A DNA stretch of 5,823 nucleotides from Methylophilaceae bacterium UBA5127 (GTDB lineage Bacteria; Pseudomonadota; Gammaproteobacteria; Burkholderiales; Methylophilaceae), in the NCBI GenBank assembly GCA_002414145.1, contig DHYP01000047.1:3943-9765 (forward strand), written 5' to 3'. Position numbers and translations under genes: made by a program. Every line of letters starts with the position of its first letter. Position 1 is the first letter of the stretch. Below are positions 1 through 4,910 of the stretch, piece after piece. The notes beneath the pieces are model-generated. The model made no database searches. It had not been told where the DNA came from and worked only from the letters and a program-made list of their open reading frames with translations.

Positions 1-121
1 TGGTTAGAGTCATAAAGCAACTGTCGCAACAACAAGCGCATTAACATCGCGCATCTAAAAAATCCAGTTTCGTTTTGGGAGCTGGATTTTTTGTTGTTTT
101 AACTTTTAAGTAAATTAGTCT
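1..121. other. Intergenic end of window downstream of cysK
   Basis: This stretch lies downstream of cysK and holds the hairpin at 57-92. On the plus strand one frame is open from position 3 to a TAA at 42-44, so the last 13 codons of a convergent gene could lie here. Thirteen codons cannot be identified, and another frame stops at 13-15. No gene is called. Confidence 0.4.
57..92 (-). terminator. Rho-independent terminator after cysK, probably bidirectional
   Basis: A perfect 11-bp inverted repeat pairs AAAAAATCCAG (57-67) with CTGGATTTTTT (82-92) across a 14-nt loop. It begins 30 bp past the cysK stop. Read on the minus strand the stem ends in a run of six T; read on the plus strand it is followed by TTTTTTGTTGTTTT. 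The symmetry would let it end transcription of cysK and of any convergent gene entering from the left edge. Confidence 0.8.
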
Positions 122-1099
122 TTAGACGGCCAAGCCTTGCGCATCAAACAAACCATCAAACAAGATTGAGCTCAAATAGCGTTCACCCGAGTCTGGCAAA
201 ATCACTACGATAGATTTCCCTGCATGTTCTGGTCGTTTGGCATAGCGCACTGCGACAGCAACTGCAGCGCCACATGAAATACCCGCCAAAATACCTTCTT
301 CACGCGCCAAACGACGAGCATACTCCACGGCTTCATCGTTGCTTACTTGGGCAATATCGTCCACCAAAGACAAATCCAAATTATCAGGGACGAATCCCGC
401 GCCTATCCCTTGAATTTTATGTGGAGCAGGTTTGATTTCTTGATGAGCACGTTTTTGTGTCAGTACAGGACTCGCCTCTGGCTCAACCGCAACAGTAATG
501 ATGTTTTTTCCTTTTGTGAGCTTGATATAGCGTGATACCCCTGTAATGGTGCCACCAGTACCAACACCTGCCACAAAAATATCTATGTTGCCGTCAGTAT
601 CATTCCAAATTTCGGAACCTGTGGTTTTTTCATGAATCGCAGGGTTGGCTGGATTTTTAAATTGTTGTAACAACACATAGCGCTGTGGGTCGCTCGCAGC
701 AATTTCTTCTGCTTTAGCAATCGCATCGCTCATGCCTTTAGCACCTTCGGTTAACACCAACTTAGCACCATATGCTACCAATAATTTACGACGCTCGACA
801 CTCATGGTTTCTGGCATGGTTAGTGTGAGTGGAATGCCACGAGCCGCAGCCACAAACGCGAGTGCAATACCTGTGTTGCCACTAGTAGGTTCAATGATTT
901 CCTTGCCAGGCCCTAGCAAGCCGCGCTGCTCGGCATCCCAAATTAAGGCAGCACCAATACGACATTTCACCGAGTAAGCAGGGTTTCTACCTTCGATTTT
1001 TGCATACACATTCGCTAGTGCGCCATCAGTCACGCGGTTGAGTTTAACCAATGGTGTATTGCCAATAGACAAAGCGTTATCTTGATATATATGAGACAT
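122..1099 (-). CDS. cysK: Cysteine synthase A (O-acetylserine sulfhydrylase)
   Basis: Cytoplasmic PLP enzyme that makes L-cysteine from O-acetyl-L-serine and sulfide, the last step of sulfate assimilation. The 325-aa product resembles E. coli CysK (323 aa) along its whole length. The PLP lysine is K45 in SVKCRIG. The substrate loop PTSGNTG lies at 71-77, the phosphate-binding GTGGT at 180-184, QGIGAGF at 230-236, GISCGAA at 273-279 and LPDSGER near the C terminus. The [12 protein letters not shown] stretch and the length favour CysK over the shorter CysM. The residue corresponding to the pyridine-nitrogen serine region reads SC where E. coli has SS, a variant I believe occurs in other CysK proteins. 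The ATG start is supported by AAGGAA six bases upstream (1106-1111). It sits 125 bp downstream of the DUF2325 gene behind a hairpin, so it may have its own promoter. In E. coli, cysteine synthase forms a complex with serine acetyltransferase CysE; no cysE is present here. It contains ordinary Met and Cys (6 of 325), unlike the upstream sulfate genes. Confidence 0.96.
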   Translation of the reverse strand: MSHIYQDNALSIGNTPLVKLNRVTDGALANVYAKIEGRNPAYSVKCRIGAALIWDAEQRGLLGPGKEIIEPTSGNTGIALAFVAAARGIPLTLTMPETMSVERRKLLVAYGAKLVLTEGAKGMSDAIAKAEEIAASDPQRYVLLQQFKNPANPAIHEKTTGSEIWNDTDGNIDIFVAGVGTGGTITGVSRYIKLTKGKNIITVAVEPEASPVLTQKRAHQEIKPAPHKIQGIGAGFVPDNLDLSLVDDIAQVSNDEAVEYARRLAREEGILAGISCGAAVAVAVRYAKRPEHAGKSIVVILPDSGERYLSSILFDGLFDAQGLAV

Positions 1100-1131
1100 T
1101 TCAAATTCCTTTATAAGCCATCAGTGCTTTA

Positions 1132-1159
1132 ATTCTGACAGAACGCCTAATACACTCAA
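1132..1159 (-). promoter_or_regulatory. Candidate sigma-70 promoter for cysK
   Basis: On the minus strand, TTGAGT (1154-1159) and CAGAAT (1132-1137) are 16 bp apart, each matching four of six consensus bases. The position just after the hairpin at 1163-1196 and 33 bp before the cysK start fits a dedicated promoter. The match is weak and rests on inspection only. Confidence 0.3.
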
Positions 1160-1162
1160 ATT

Positions 1163-1196
1163 AAAAAATCTGGCGACCTGTGTAGGCATACCAGAT
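1163..1196 (-). terminator. Terminator-like hairpin after the DUF2325 gene
   Basis: Read on the minus strand, ATCTGG (1191-1196) pairs with CCAGAT (1168-1173), and an inner CCT/AGG pair closes the loop. The stem is followed by a run of six T (1163-1168). It lies 28 bp past the DUF2325 stop. The 6-bp outer stem with internal bulges is modest, so read-through into cysK is possible. Confidence 0.55.
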
Positions 1197-1224
1197 AAGT
1201 GTTAGGAGAGTCAATGACTGCGAG

Positions 1225-1575
1225 TTATACACCTGCAGCGGGTGTTAAAATCTTTATCCATGTGTAGACTGTCTTACGACAACCATTTCCCAAATCGGAG
1301 GCTGCAGCCAATACACGCTGTAAGCTATCAGCGCCGTTTTTGGTAAACACCACTTTCAGTCCACGTTTATTTGCTAAGTTTTTAATCCGATAGGTAAACG
1401 AATGGTTAATTGAACTGGTCACCAGTACGATCATCTCAAGGTTACGCGGTATGACGCCGTGCATATCACCCGCTTTACGACCTGACCAATGCTCGATTTG
1501 GTCTATACCACGTTTAAGAAGGACTTGCCTAATGCTATCCACTTTGTCACCGCCAACTACTAATACTTTACTCAC
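1225..1575 (-). CDS. DUF2325 family protein of unknown function
   Basis: Small soluble protein that I place in the DUF2325 family from its opening KVLVVGGDKVDSIRQVLLKR, the following HWSGRKAGD, a central hydrophobic strand with IVLVTSSINH and a later LKVVFTK. The alternating hydrophobic strands and helices suggest a Rossmann-like or receiver-like fold; this is inference, and no catalytic motif is evident. The start is chosen at the GTG of 1573-1575, which gives 116 aa, because AGGAG (1583-1587) lies seven bases upstream. An in-frame GTG at 1579-1581, giving 118 aa, is only one base from that site. The roughly 20-residue tail after the domain carries a lone Cys and ends in TPAAGV. There is no signal peptide or membrane segment. 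It lies between sbp and cysK, with hairpins on both sides, so a role in sulfur metabolism or its control is suggested by position only. It contains internal Met and Cys, so it does not share the sulfur-free composition of the genes upstream. Confidence 0.82.
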   Translation of the reverse strand: MSKVLVVGGDKVDSIRQVLLKRGIDQIEHWSGRKAGDMHGVIPRNLEMIVLVTSSINHSFTYRIKNLANKRGLKVVFTKNGADSLQRVLAAASDLGNGCRKTVYTWIKILTPAAGV

Positions 1576-1596
1576 TGCCACTCTCCTCTTAAGAGA

Positions 1597-1629
1597 AACT
1601 CAGGCATACTGGGTAAGCACGCCTGAGTT
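1597..1629 (-). terminator. Hairpin between sbp and the DUF2325 gene
   Basis: A perfect 9-bp inverted repeat pairs AACTCAGGC (1597-1605) with GCCTGAGTT (1621-1629) across a 15-nt loop. On the minus strand it starts 23 bp past the sbp stop and is followed by the T-rich TCTCTT. The poor T-tract means it could be a weak terminator, an attenuator or a transcript-stabilising 3' end. It lies directly upstream of the ribosome-binding site of the DUF2325 gene. Confidence 0.55.
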
Positions 1630-1652
1630 AACTGGTTGTTTAAAATCCAAAG

Positions 1653-2663
1653 TTACTTTTGATAGATTTGGTCAAACACGCCACCGTCAGAGAAGTGTGT
1701 CTTTTGCGCTTTGGTCCAGCCACCAAACACATCATCAATTTTAACTAAATTGAGTTTTGGAAATTGCGATTCATATTTCTTAATGGCAACTTCTGATGTT
1801 GGACGATAGTAATTTTTACCAATGAGGTCTTGCGCTTCATCAGAATATAAATACTCTAAATAAGCTTTAGCAACAGCTTCATTGCCATGTTTTTTAGCGA
1901 ATTTATCTACCACAGTCACTGGTGGCTCTGCCAAGATAGAGAGCGAGGGGACGATAATTTCAAATTTACCAACGCCTAACTCTTTTTGCGCTAGGAAAGC
2001 TTCGTTTTCCCAAGCCAGCAAAACATCGCCAATGCCACGCTCTACAAAAGTGGTGGTTGATCCACGTGCACCACTATCTAATACGGGTACATTTTTATAG
2101 AGTTTGCCAACGAATTCTTTGGCTTTTGTCTCATCATTATTGTTTTGCTTCAGAGCGTAAGCCCATGCGGCAAGGTAATTCCAGCGTGCGCCCCCTGATG
2201 TCTTGGGATTGGGAGTAATCACAGAAATGCCTGGTTTGATAATATCACTCCAATCCTTGATGTTTTTAGGGTTGCCCTTGCGTACAAGGAATACAATGGT
2301 TGAAGTGTAGGGTGAGCTATTATGCTGAAGGCGCTTTTGCCAATTTGCAGGAATAAGTTTGCCTTTTTCATAGAGCTGATCAACATCGTAGGCCAAGGCA
2401 AGTGTTGCAACATCTGCCTCTAAACCATCAATGACCGCACGTGCTTGTTTACCTGAACCGCCGTGTGACTGGCTTACTTTTACGGTATCGCCAGTTTTAG
2501 ACTGCCAGTACTTATTAAATGCAACGTTATAGTCTACATAAAATTCACGCGTTGGGTCGTAAGAGACATTGAGTAATGTGACTTCTTTTGCAAATGAAAC
2601 TGAAGTCAATGCAAGATTCAGTGCAAAGGCGCTGACTGCAATTGTGAGTAATGTTTTATTCAT
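1653..2663 (-). CDS. sbp: Periplasmic sulfate-binding protein Sbp
   Basis: Substrate receptor of the sulfate/thiosulfate ABC importer; it captures sulfate in the periplasm and delivers it to the CysTWA inner-membrane complex, whose genes are not in this window. The 336-aa product carries a clear Sec signal peptide (N-terminal MNKTLL, hydrophobic core, cleavage expected after SFA at residue 25). It matches Sbp closely: [11 protein letters not shown] at 30-40, [11 protein letters not shown] at 64-74, [12 protein letters not shown] at 122-133, [16 protein letters not shown] at 152-167, [15 protein letters not shown] at 196-210 and a C-terminal [12 protein letters not shown]. The SYDPTRE, GGSGKQ and GARGST segments correspond to sulfate-contacting loops in the family. 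The wording is closer to Sbp than to the thiosulfate-binding CysP. The ATG is supported by AAGGAA six bases upstream (2670-2675). The mature protein has no Cys and no Met, a trait long known for enteric Sbp. It lies 133 bp after the porin gene. Confidence 0.96.
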   Translation of the reverse strand: MNKTLLTIAVSAFALNLALTSVSFAKEVTLLNVSYDPTREFYVDYNVAFNKYWQSKTGDTVKVSQSHGGSGKQARAVIDGLEADVATLALAYDVDQLYEKGKLIPANWQKRLQHNSSPYTSTIVFLVRKGNPKNIKDWSDIIKPGISVITPNPKTSGGARWNYLAAWAYALKQNNNDETKAKEFVGKLYKNVPVLDSGARGSTTTFVERGIGDVLLAWENEAFLAQKELGVGKFEIIVPSLSILAEPPVTVVDKFAKKHGNEAVAKAYLEYLYSDEAQDLIGKNYYRPTSEVAIKKYESQFPKLNLVKIDDVFGGWTKAQKTHFSDGGVFDQIYQK

Positions 2664-2711
2664 TGGTAATTCCTTGTAATGGTTTTGTTTAATATTTGTG
2701 TTGATGTTTTA

Positions 2712-2720
2712 ATAATAGCA
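2712..2720 (-). promoter_or_regulatory. Candidate extended -10 promoter for sbp
   Basis: On the minus strand TGCTATTAT is an extended -10 element (TGn followed by TATTAT, five of six bases). It is about 49 bp before the sbp ATG and after the hairpin at 2748-2774. No good -35 is seen at the usual distance, so an activator such as CysB could be needed. The call is tentative. Confidence 0.35.
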
Positions 2721-2747
2721 ATCCATTTGTAGCTCCCTTAATCAAAT

Positions 2748-2774
2748 TCCTTCGCTAAATTTCTTAACGAAGGA
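2748..2774 (-). terminator. Hairpin between the porin gene and sbp
   Basis: TCCTTCG (2748-2754) and CGAAGGA (2768-2774) form a 7-bp stem. A mismatch and a further TAA/TTA pairing follow inside, closing on a 5-nt loop. It lies 22 bp past the porin stop. The following minus-strand bases (ATTTGATT) are only moderately T-rich, so it may attenuate or protect the transcript rather than terminate fully. Confidence 0.5.
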
Positions 2775-2796
2775 TTTACACTTTTGTTATCTGATA

Positions 2797-4386
2797 TCAG
2801 AATGCAATTTGGAGACGAGCAAGTAGTGCACCTTCACTCTCACGATCACGTACATTGCTGCCACTAGCATTGTTGTTGGTAGCTTGCGCTAATCCTTTTT
2901 GCAGCGCGCCACCTTCAAAGCTTGTATGTTCATAGTTAAGTTGAATTTTTGCATTTTGGTTAAGATACCAATTTATGCCAGCTACCCAAGAATGTGCTGA
3001 TTTGGCACTTTTGGTTAAATCTGCATAGGCGGAAGCGAGGGTTGTGCCACCTTCAGCGGCATATTGTCCTGCTGCATTTTTAAATGTATCTTCATCTAGA
3101 TTGATTTCACTATATCTTGCTACAAACTCCCAAGCGCCCCAGCCACCTTTGTCTAAATCAAAGTCATTTTTGGGTTTAACACCTTTAAATGATGCGTCTT
3201 CTCCAGTGATTAAGTAACTTGCAGCGATCTGCCATGCATCATGATTTAATTCTTTGCTTGAGCCTGCTACAAAAGCGGTGGCACCATTACTGGTAGTACT
3301 ATTTAACAAGCTGACCTCTTGACTAACTCGCGCATATTCAGCAATCAGGCCTAAAGGACCATAGTAATAGTTAGCTTGTGGCGCAATGCGTGTACGTTTC
3401 CCATCTGCTACTGAGGTGCTTCCATAACGGAAAAATGTTTGCTGACCGTCTGTAAGGTAGCTCGGCAGACCATTTCTGGTGGCATCAGCAGCTGAAGTGT
3501 TAGTGAAATCCAGATTGCGTTCACCATCAATATTAGTGAAGGTCGCAGCAATACCAAATCCTAAGCCTGCCAATGCGTTGACTTCATTTTTGAATGGAGT
3601 CGCAAATAAGCGAGCAGTGAATTCTTTATTATCATCAAACTCAGCAGCTCCACTCGCATTGCCGCCGTCTACTACGCCATTGTTGATGCCAAATGCGTAG
3701 TTGAGTTTATCGCCAAGAATATCGCCATAAACAGAAATGCCCACATCACGATTTGGTAAAATGGCATTAGTGACGTAGCTACGTTCTACAAATTTAATAT
3801 CAGCACCACTTTGTAAACGCTCTAAACCAACAAAAGGTTTATATTTGCCAGCGCGAATTTTAAATGCTGGGCTTAAGCGTGCGTCAAAATATGCATCTAC
3901 TACAGAGGCACTACCACCTGCAAACTCTGGTGTAAACCGAAAGTCGTATTTGCCATTGAGAGTACCTTCGATTGTAGGACGTACTCGGCGTAGTAGGGCG
4001 GTGTCATTCGCATCATGAAAACCATCAGAATCTAAACTGCCAGCGCGATTGTTGCTACGCCCACGTACATCGTTTGCGCCATCTTGAAATGAGCGATAGT
4101 CAGCTTGTAGTAGACCGCGTAGCTTAATGACGTTTTTGCCATCGGCAGACTCTAGACCAAAGCCCTTTTCGCTAGCTTTGACCACAGGTGTAGATTTTTT
4201 GCTATTAGCAGCATCCTCTTCTGCTACTTCATTTTTGCGGGCTAGAATTTTTACTTTTTGATCTAACTCCTGAACCAATGCGCGTAGTTCTTCTAATTCT
4301 GTACTGTCATTCGCAAAGGCCAATGTTGGGGTGGATGTAAACCCGATTAAGGATAAAGCAGCTATTAATTTTTTATATTGCATCAT
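2797..4386 (-). CDS. OprP/OprO-type outer-membrane porin, probably for sulfate uptake
   Basis: Predicted outer-membrane beta-barrel channel of the Porin_O_P family, whose best-known members are the phosphate and polyphosphate porins OprP and OprO. Residues 1-25 are a Sec signal peptide (cleavage after AFA). Residues 29-52 form a short coiled coil with heptad positions L34, V38, L41, V45 and L48, as in porins with a periplasmic trimerising helix. The barrel begins near KNVIKLRGLLQADYRSF (84-100), with family-like stretches LRRVRPTIEGTLNGKYDFRF (132-151) and KIRAGKYKPFVGLERLQSG (176-194). It ends in LLARLQIAF with the terminal Phe used for Bam recognition. At 529 aa it is longer than OprP (about 440). 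Two adjacent ATG codons open it; GGAG at 4391-4394 is four bases from the first and seven from the second (4381-4383), so the second may be the true start. Apart from these, the protein has no Met and no Cys. The gene lies between oscA-like and sbp, so sulfate or another sulfur anion is a likelier substrate than phosphate; this is inference. Confidence 0.88.
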   Translation of the reverse strand: MMQYKKLIAALSLIGFTSTPTLAFANDSTELEELRALVQELDQKVKILARKNEVAEEDAANSKKSTPVVKASEKGFGLESADGKNVIKLRGLLQADYRSFQDGANDVRGRSNNRAGSLDSDGFHDANDTALLRRVRPTIEGTLNGKYDFRFTPEFAGGSASVVDAYFDARLSPAFKIRAGKYKPFVGLERLQSGADIKFVERSYVTNAILPNRDVGISVYGDILGDKLNYAFGINNGVVDGGNASGAAEFDDNKEFTARLFATPFKNEVNALAGLGFGIAATFTNIDGERNLDFTNTSAADATRNGLPSYLTDGQQTFFRYGSTSVADGKRTRIAPQANYYYGPLGLIAEYARVSQEVSLLNSTTSNGATAFVAGSSKELNHDAWQIAASYLITGEDASFKGVKPKNDFDLDKGGWGAWEFVARYSEINLDEDTFKNAAGQYAAEGGTTLASAYADLTKSAKSAHSWVAGINWYLNQNAKIQLNYEHTSFEGGALQKGLAQATNNNASGSNVRDRESEGALLARLQIAF

Positions 4387-4424
4387 AAAACTCCATATTC
4401 TTCTTCCAGTAGTCTGGTCAGAGT

Positions 4425-4455
4425 CTTATAAATTTGATTGTTCAGCATCTGTTAA
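4425..4455 (-). promoter_or_regulatory. Candidate promoter for the porin gene
   Basis: On the minus strand TTAACA (4450-4455) and TATAAG (4425-4430) each match five of six consensus bases, but the 19-bp spacing is longer than ideal. The -10 is about 39 bp before the porin ATG. Read-through from the upstream OscA-like gene is equally possible, because no terminator hairpin is seen between the two genes. Confidence 0.35.
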
Positions 4456-4473
4456 CGGGTAGCTTTTTAAGGG

Positions 4474-4671
4474 TTATTTTTTTGAAAGACTATTTTTGTG
4501 TTCAAAACGTACTTTTTCTCTACGTTCAATTTGTGTTACACGACCATCATGTACGGTGATTTCAATAGAGCCATAACCTGTCTGCTGTTGCACTAAAGCA
4601 ATGGCGTGCGCAATCGCTTTTAGTATTTCGCTATCGGATTCAGTCAATACATTTGATTTGGTGAGGCTCAT
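4474..4671 (-). CDS. oscA: DUF2292/YezD family protein, OscA-like sulfur-starvation protein
   Basis: A 65-aa cytoplasmic protein with the conserved DUF2292 core GYGSIEITVHDGRVTQIERR at about residues 32-51, preceded by a predicted helix (SEILKAIAHAIALVQQQ) and followed by a basic tail. The family has no known biochemical activity; the compact helix-strand-turn-strand pattern suggests a small regulatory or adaptor protein. In Pseudomonas corrugata the comparable gene oscA lies upstream of sbp and is needed for the response to sulfur starvation and for chromate resistance. The same neighbourhood here supports the assignment, although a porin gene sits between. The symbol is given on similarity and context. 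The ATG has no good Shine-Dalgarno sequence (ACAAAAA precedes it), but no better start exists in frame, so translation may be weak or specially controlled. The only Met is the initiator and there is no Cys. A strong promoter lies about 90 bp upstream, making this the probable first gene of the sulfur-starvation unit. Confidence 0.82.
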   Translation of the reverse strand: MSLTKSNVLTESDSEILKAIAHAIALVQQQTGYGSIEITVHDGRVTQIERREKVRFEHKNSLSKK

Positions 4672-4749
4672 TTTTTGTACACGTTTTCAAAGAATACGCG
4701 TACTCTAGCAAAGCAATTTAATAATTAAAAATACTTTGTATTAATATTT

Positions 4750-4768
4750 ATATAACTAATAATTATAT
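4750..4768. repeat. AT-rich inverted repeat over the oscA-like promoter
   Basis: ATATAA (4750-4755) and TTATAT (4763-4768) are perfect inverted arms separated by 7 bp. They overlap the -10 element and the expected transcription start of the OscA-like gene. This could be an operator, but the region is so AT-rich that chance is a real alternative. Confidence 0.3.
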
Positions 4769-4790
4769 GAATAATGGGTGAGGGAATCAA
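4762..4790 (-). promoter_or_regulatory. Sigma-70 promoter of the OscA-like gene
   Basis: On the minus strand TTGATT (4785-4790, four of six) and a perfect TATAAT (4762-4767) are separated by exactly 17 bp. This predicts a start near 4755 and a leader of about 84 nt before the ATG at 4671. It is the best promoter match in the window and lies in a very AT-rich region. Control by the LysR-type regulator CysB would be expected for sulfur genes, but no CysB site can be named with confidence. Confidence 0.65.
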
Positions 4791-4808
4791 AAGCCTTTGC
4801 AGAAAAGC

Positions 4809-4824
4809 TAGGATATTTTAGGAT
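4809..4824. repeat. Phased direct repeat upstream of the OscA-like promoter
   Basis: TAGGAT occurs at 4809-4814 and again at 4819-4824, one helical turn apart (10-bp period). The pair is centred about 60 bp upstream of the predicted transcription start, the usual place for a LysR-type activator to bind. No known consensus is matched. Confidence 0.3.
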
Positions 4825-4871
4825 TTAAATGGTGATGAATACAGGGAGTTTTGTTGCAAGGTAATTAATTT

Positions 4872-4907
4872 AAAAAATAAACCCCAGTAGTGACTAGGGT
4901 TTATTTT
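4872..4907 (-). terminator. Strong terminator after the ABC-F gene
   Basis: A perfect 11-bp stem pairs AAAATAAACCC (4874-4884) with GGGTTTATTTT (4897-4907). Inside it a single C/A mismatch and an AGT/ACT pair close on a 4-nt loop. On the minus strand the descending arm ends in TTTATTTTTT. It starts 3 bp past the ABC-F stop and separates that gene from the sulfur cluster. Confidence 0.88.
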
Positions 4908-4910
4908 ATA

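Noticed and set aside
732..977. Plus-strand open frame of 81 codons inside cysK
   Set aside because: It is antisense to well-conserved cysK sequence encoding the PLP lysine and PTSGNTG loop, so it is a shadow frame.
122..1099. Assignment of the cysteine synthase as CysM
   Set aside because: Its length of 325 aa, the conserved SRNP-like [13 protein letters not shown] and the [12 protein letters not shown] stretch match CysK; CysM proteins are shorter and differ here.
1209..1219. Short palindrome AGTCAATGACT near the end of the DUF2325 gene, with TTGACT as a possible -35
   Set aside because: No good -10 lies 16-18 bp downstream on the minus strand, and the position ahead of the terminator hairpin makes a promoter unlikely.
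1451..1744. Plus-strand open frame of 97 codons
   Set aside because: It runs antisense over the end of sbp and most of the DUF2325 gene, has no family resemblance and no ribosome-binding site that I can see. The minus-strand genes explain the region.
2791..2800. Palindrome CTGATATCAG over the porin stop codon
   Set aside because: A 10-bp palindrome in AT-rich sequence overlapping a stop codon is easily due to chance, and nothing else supports a binding site.
4411..4455. A Pho box upstream of the porin gene
   Set aside because: The OprP resemblance prompted a search, but no pair of CTGTCAT-like repeats with proper spacing is present; only a 5-bp AGACT repeat is seen.
4672..4755. A riboswitch such as SAM in the oscA-like leader
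   Set aside because: The 84-nt leader is AT-rich and shows no conserved SAM core or multi-helix architecture.
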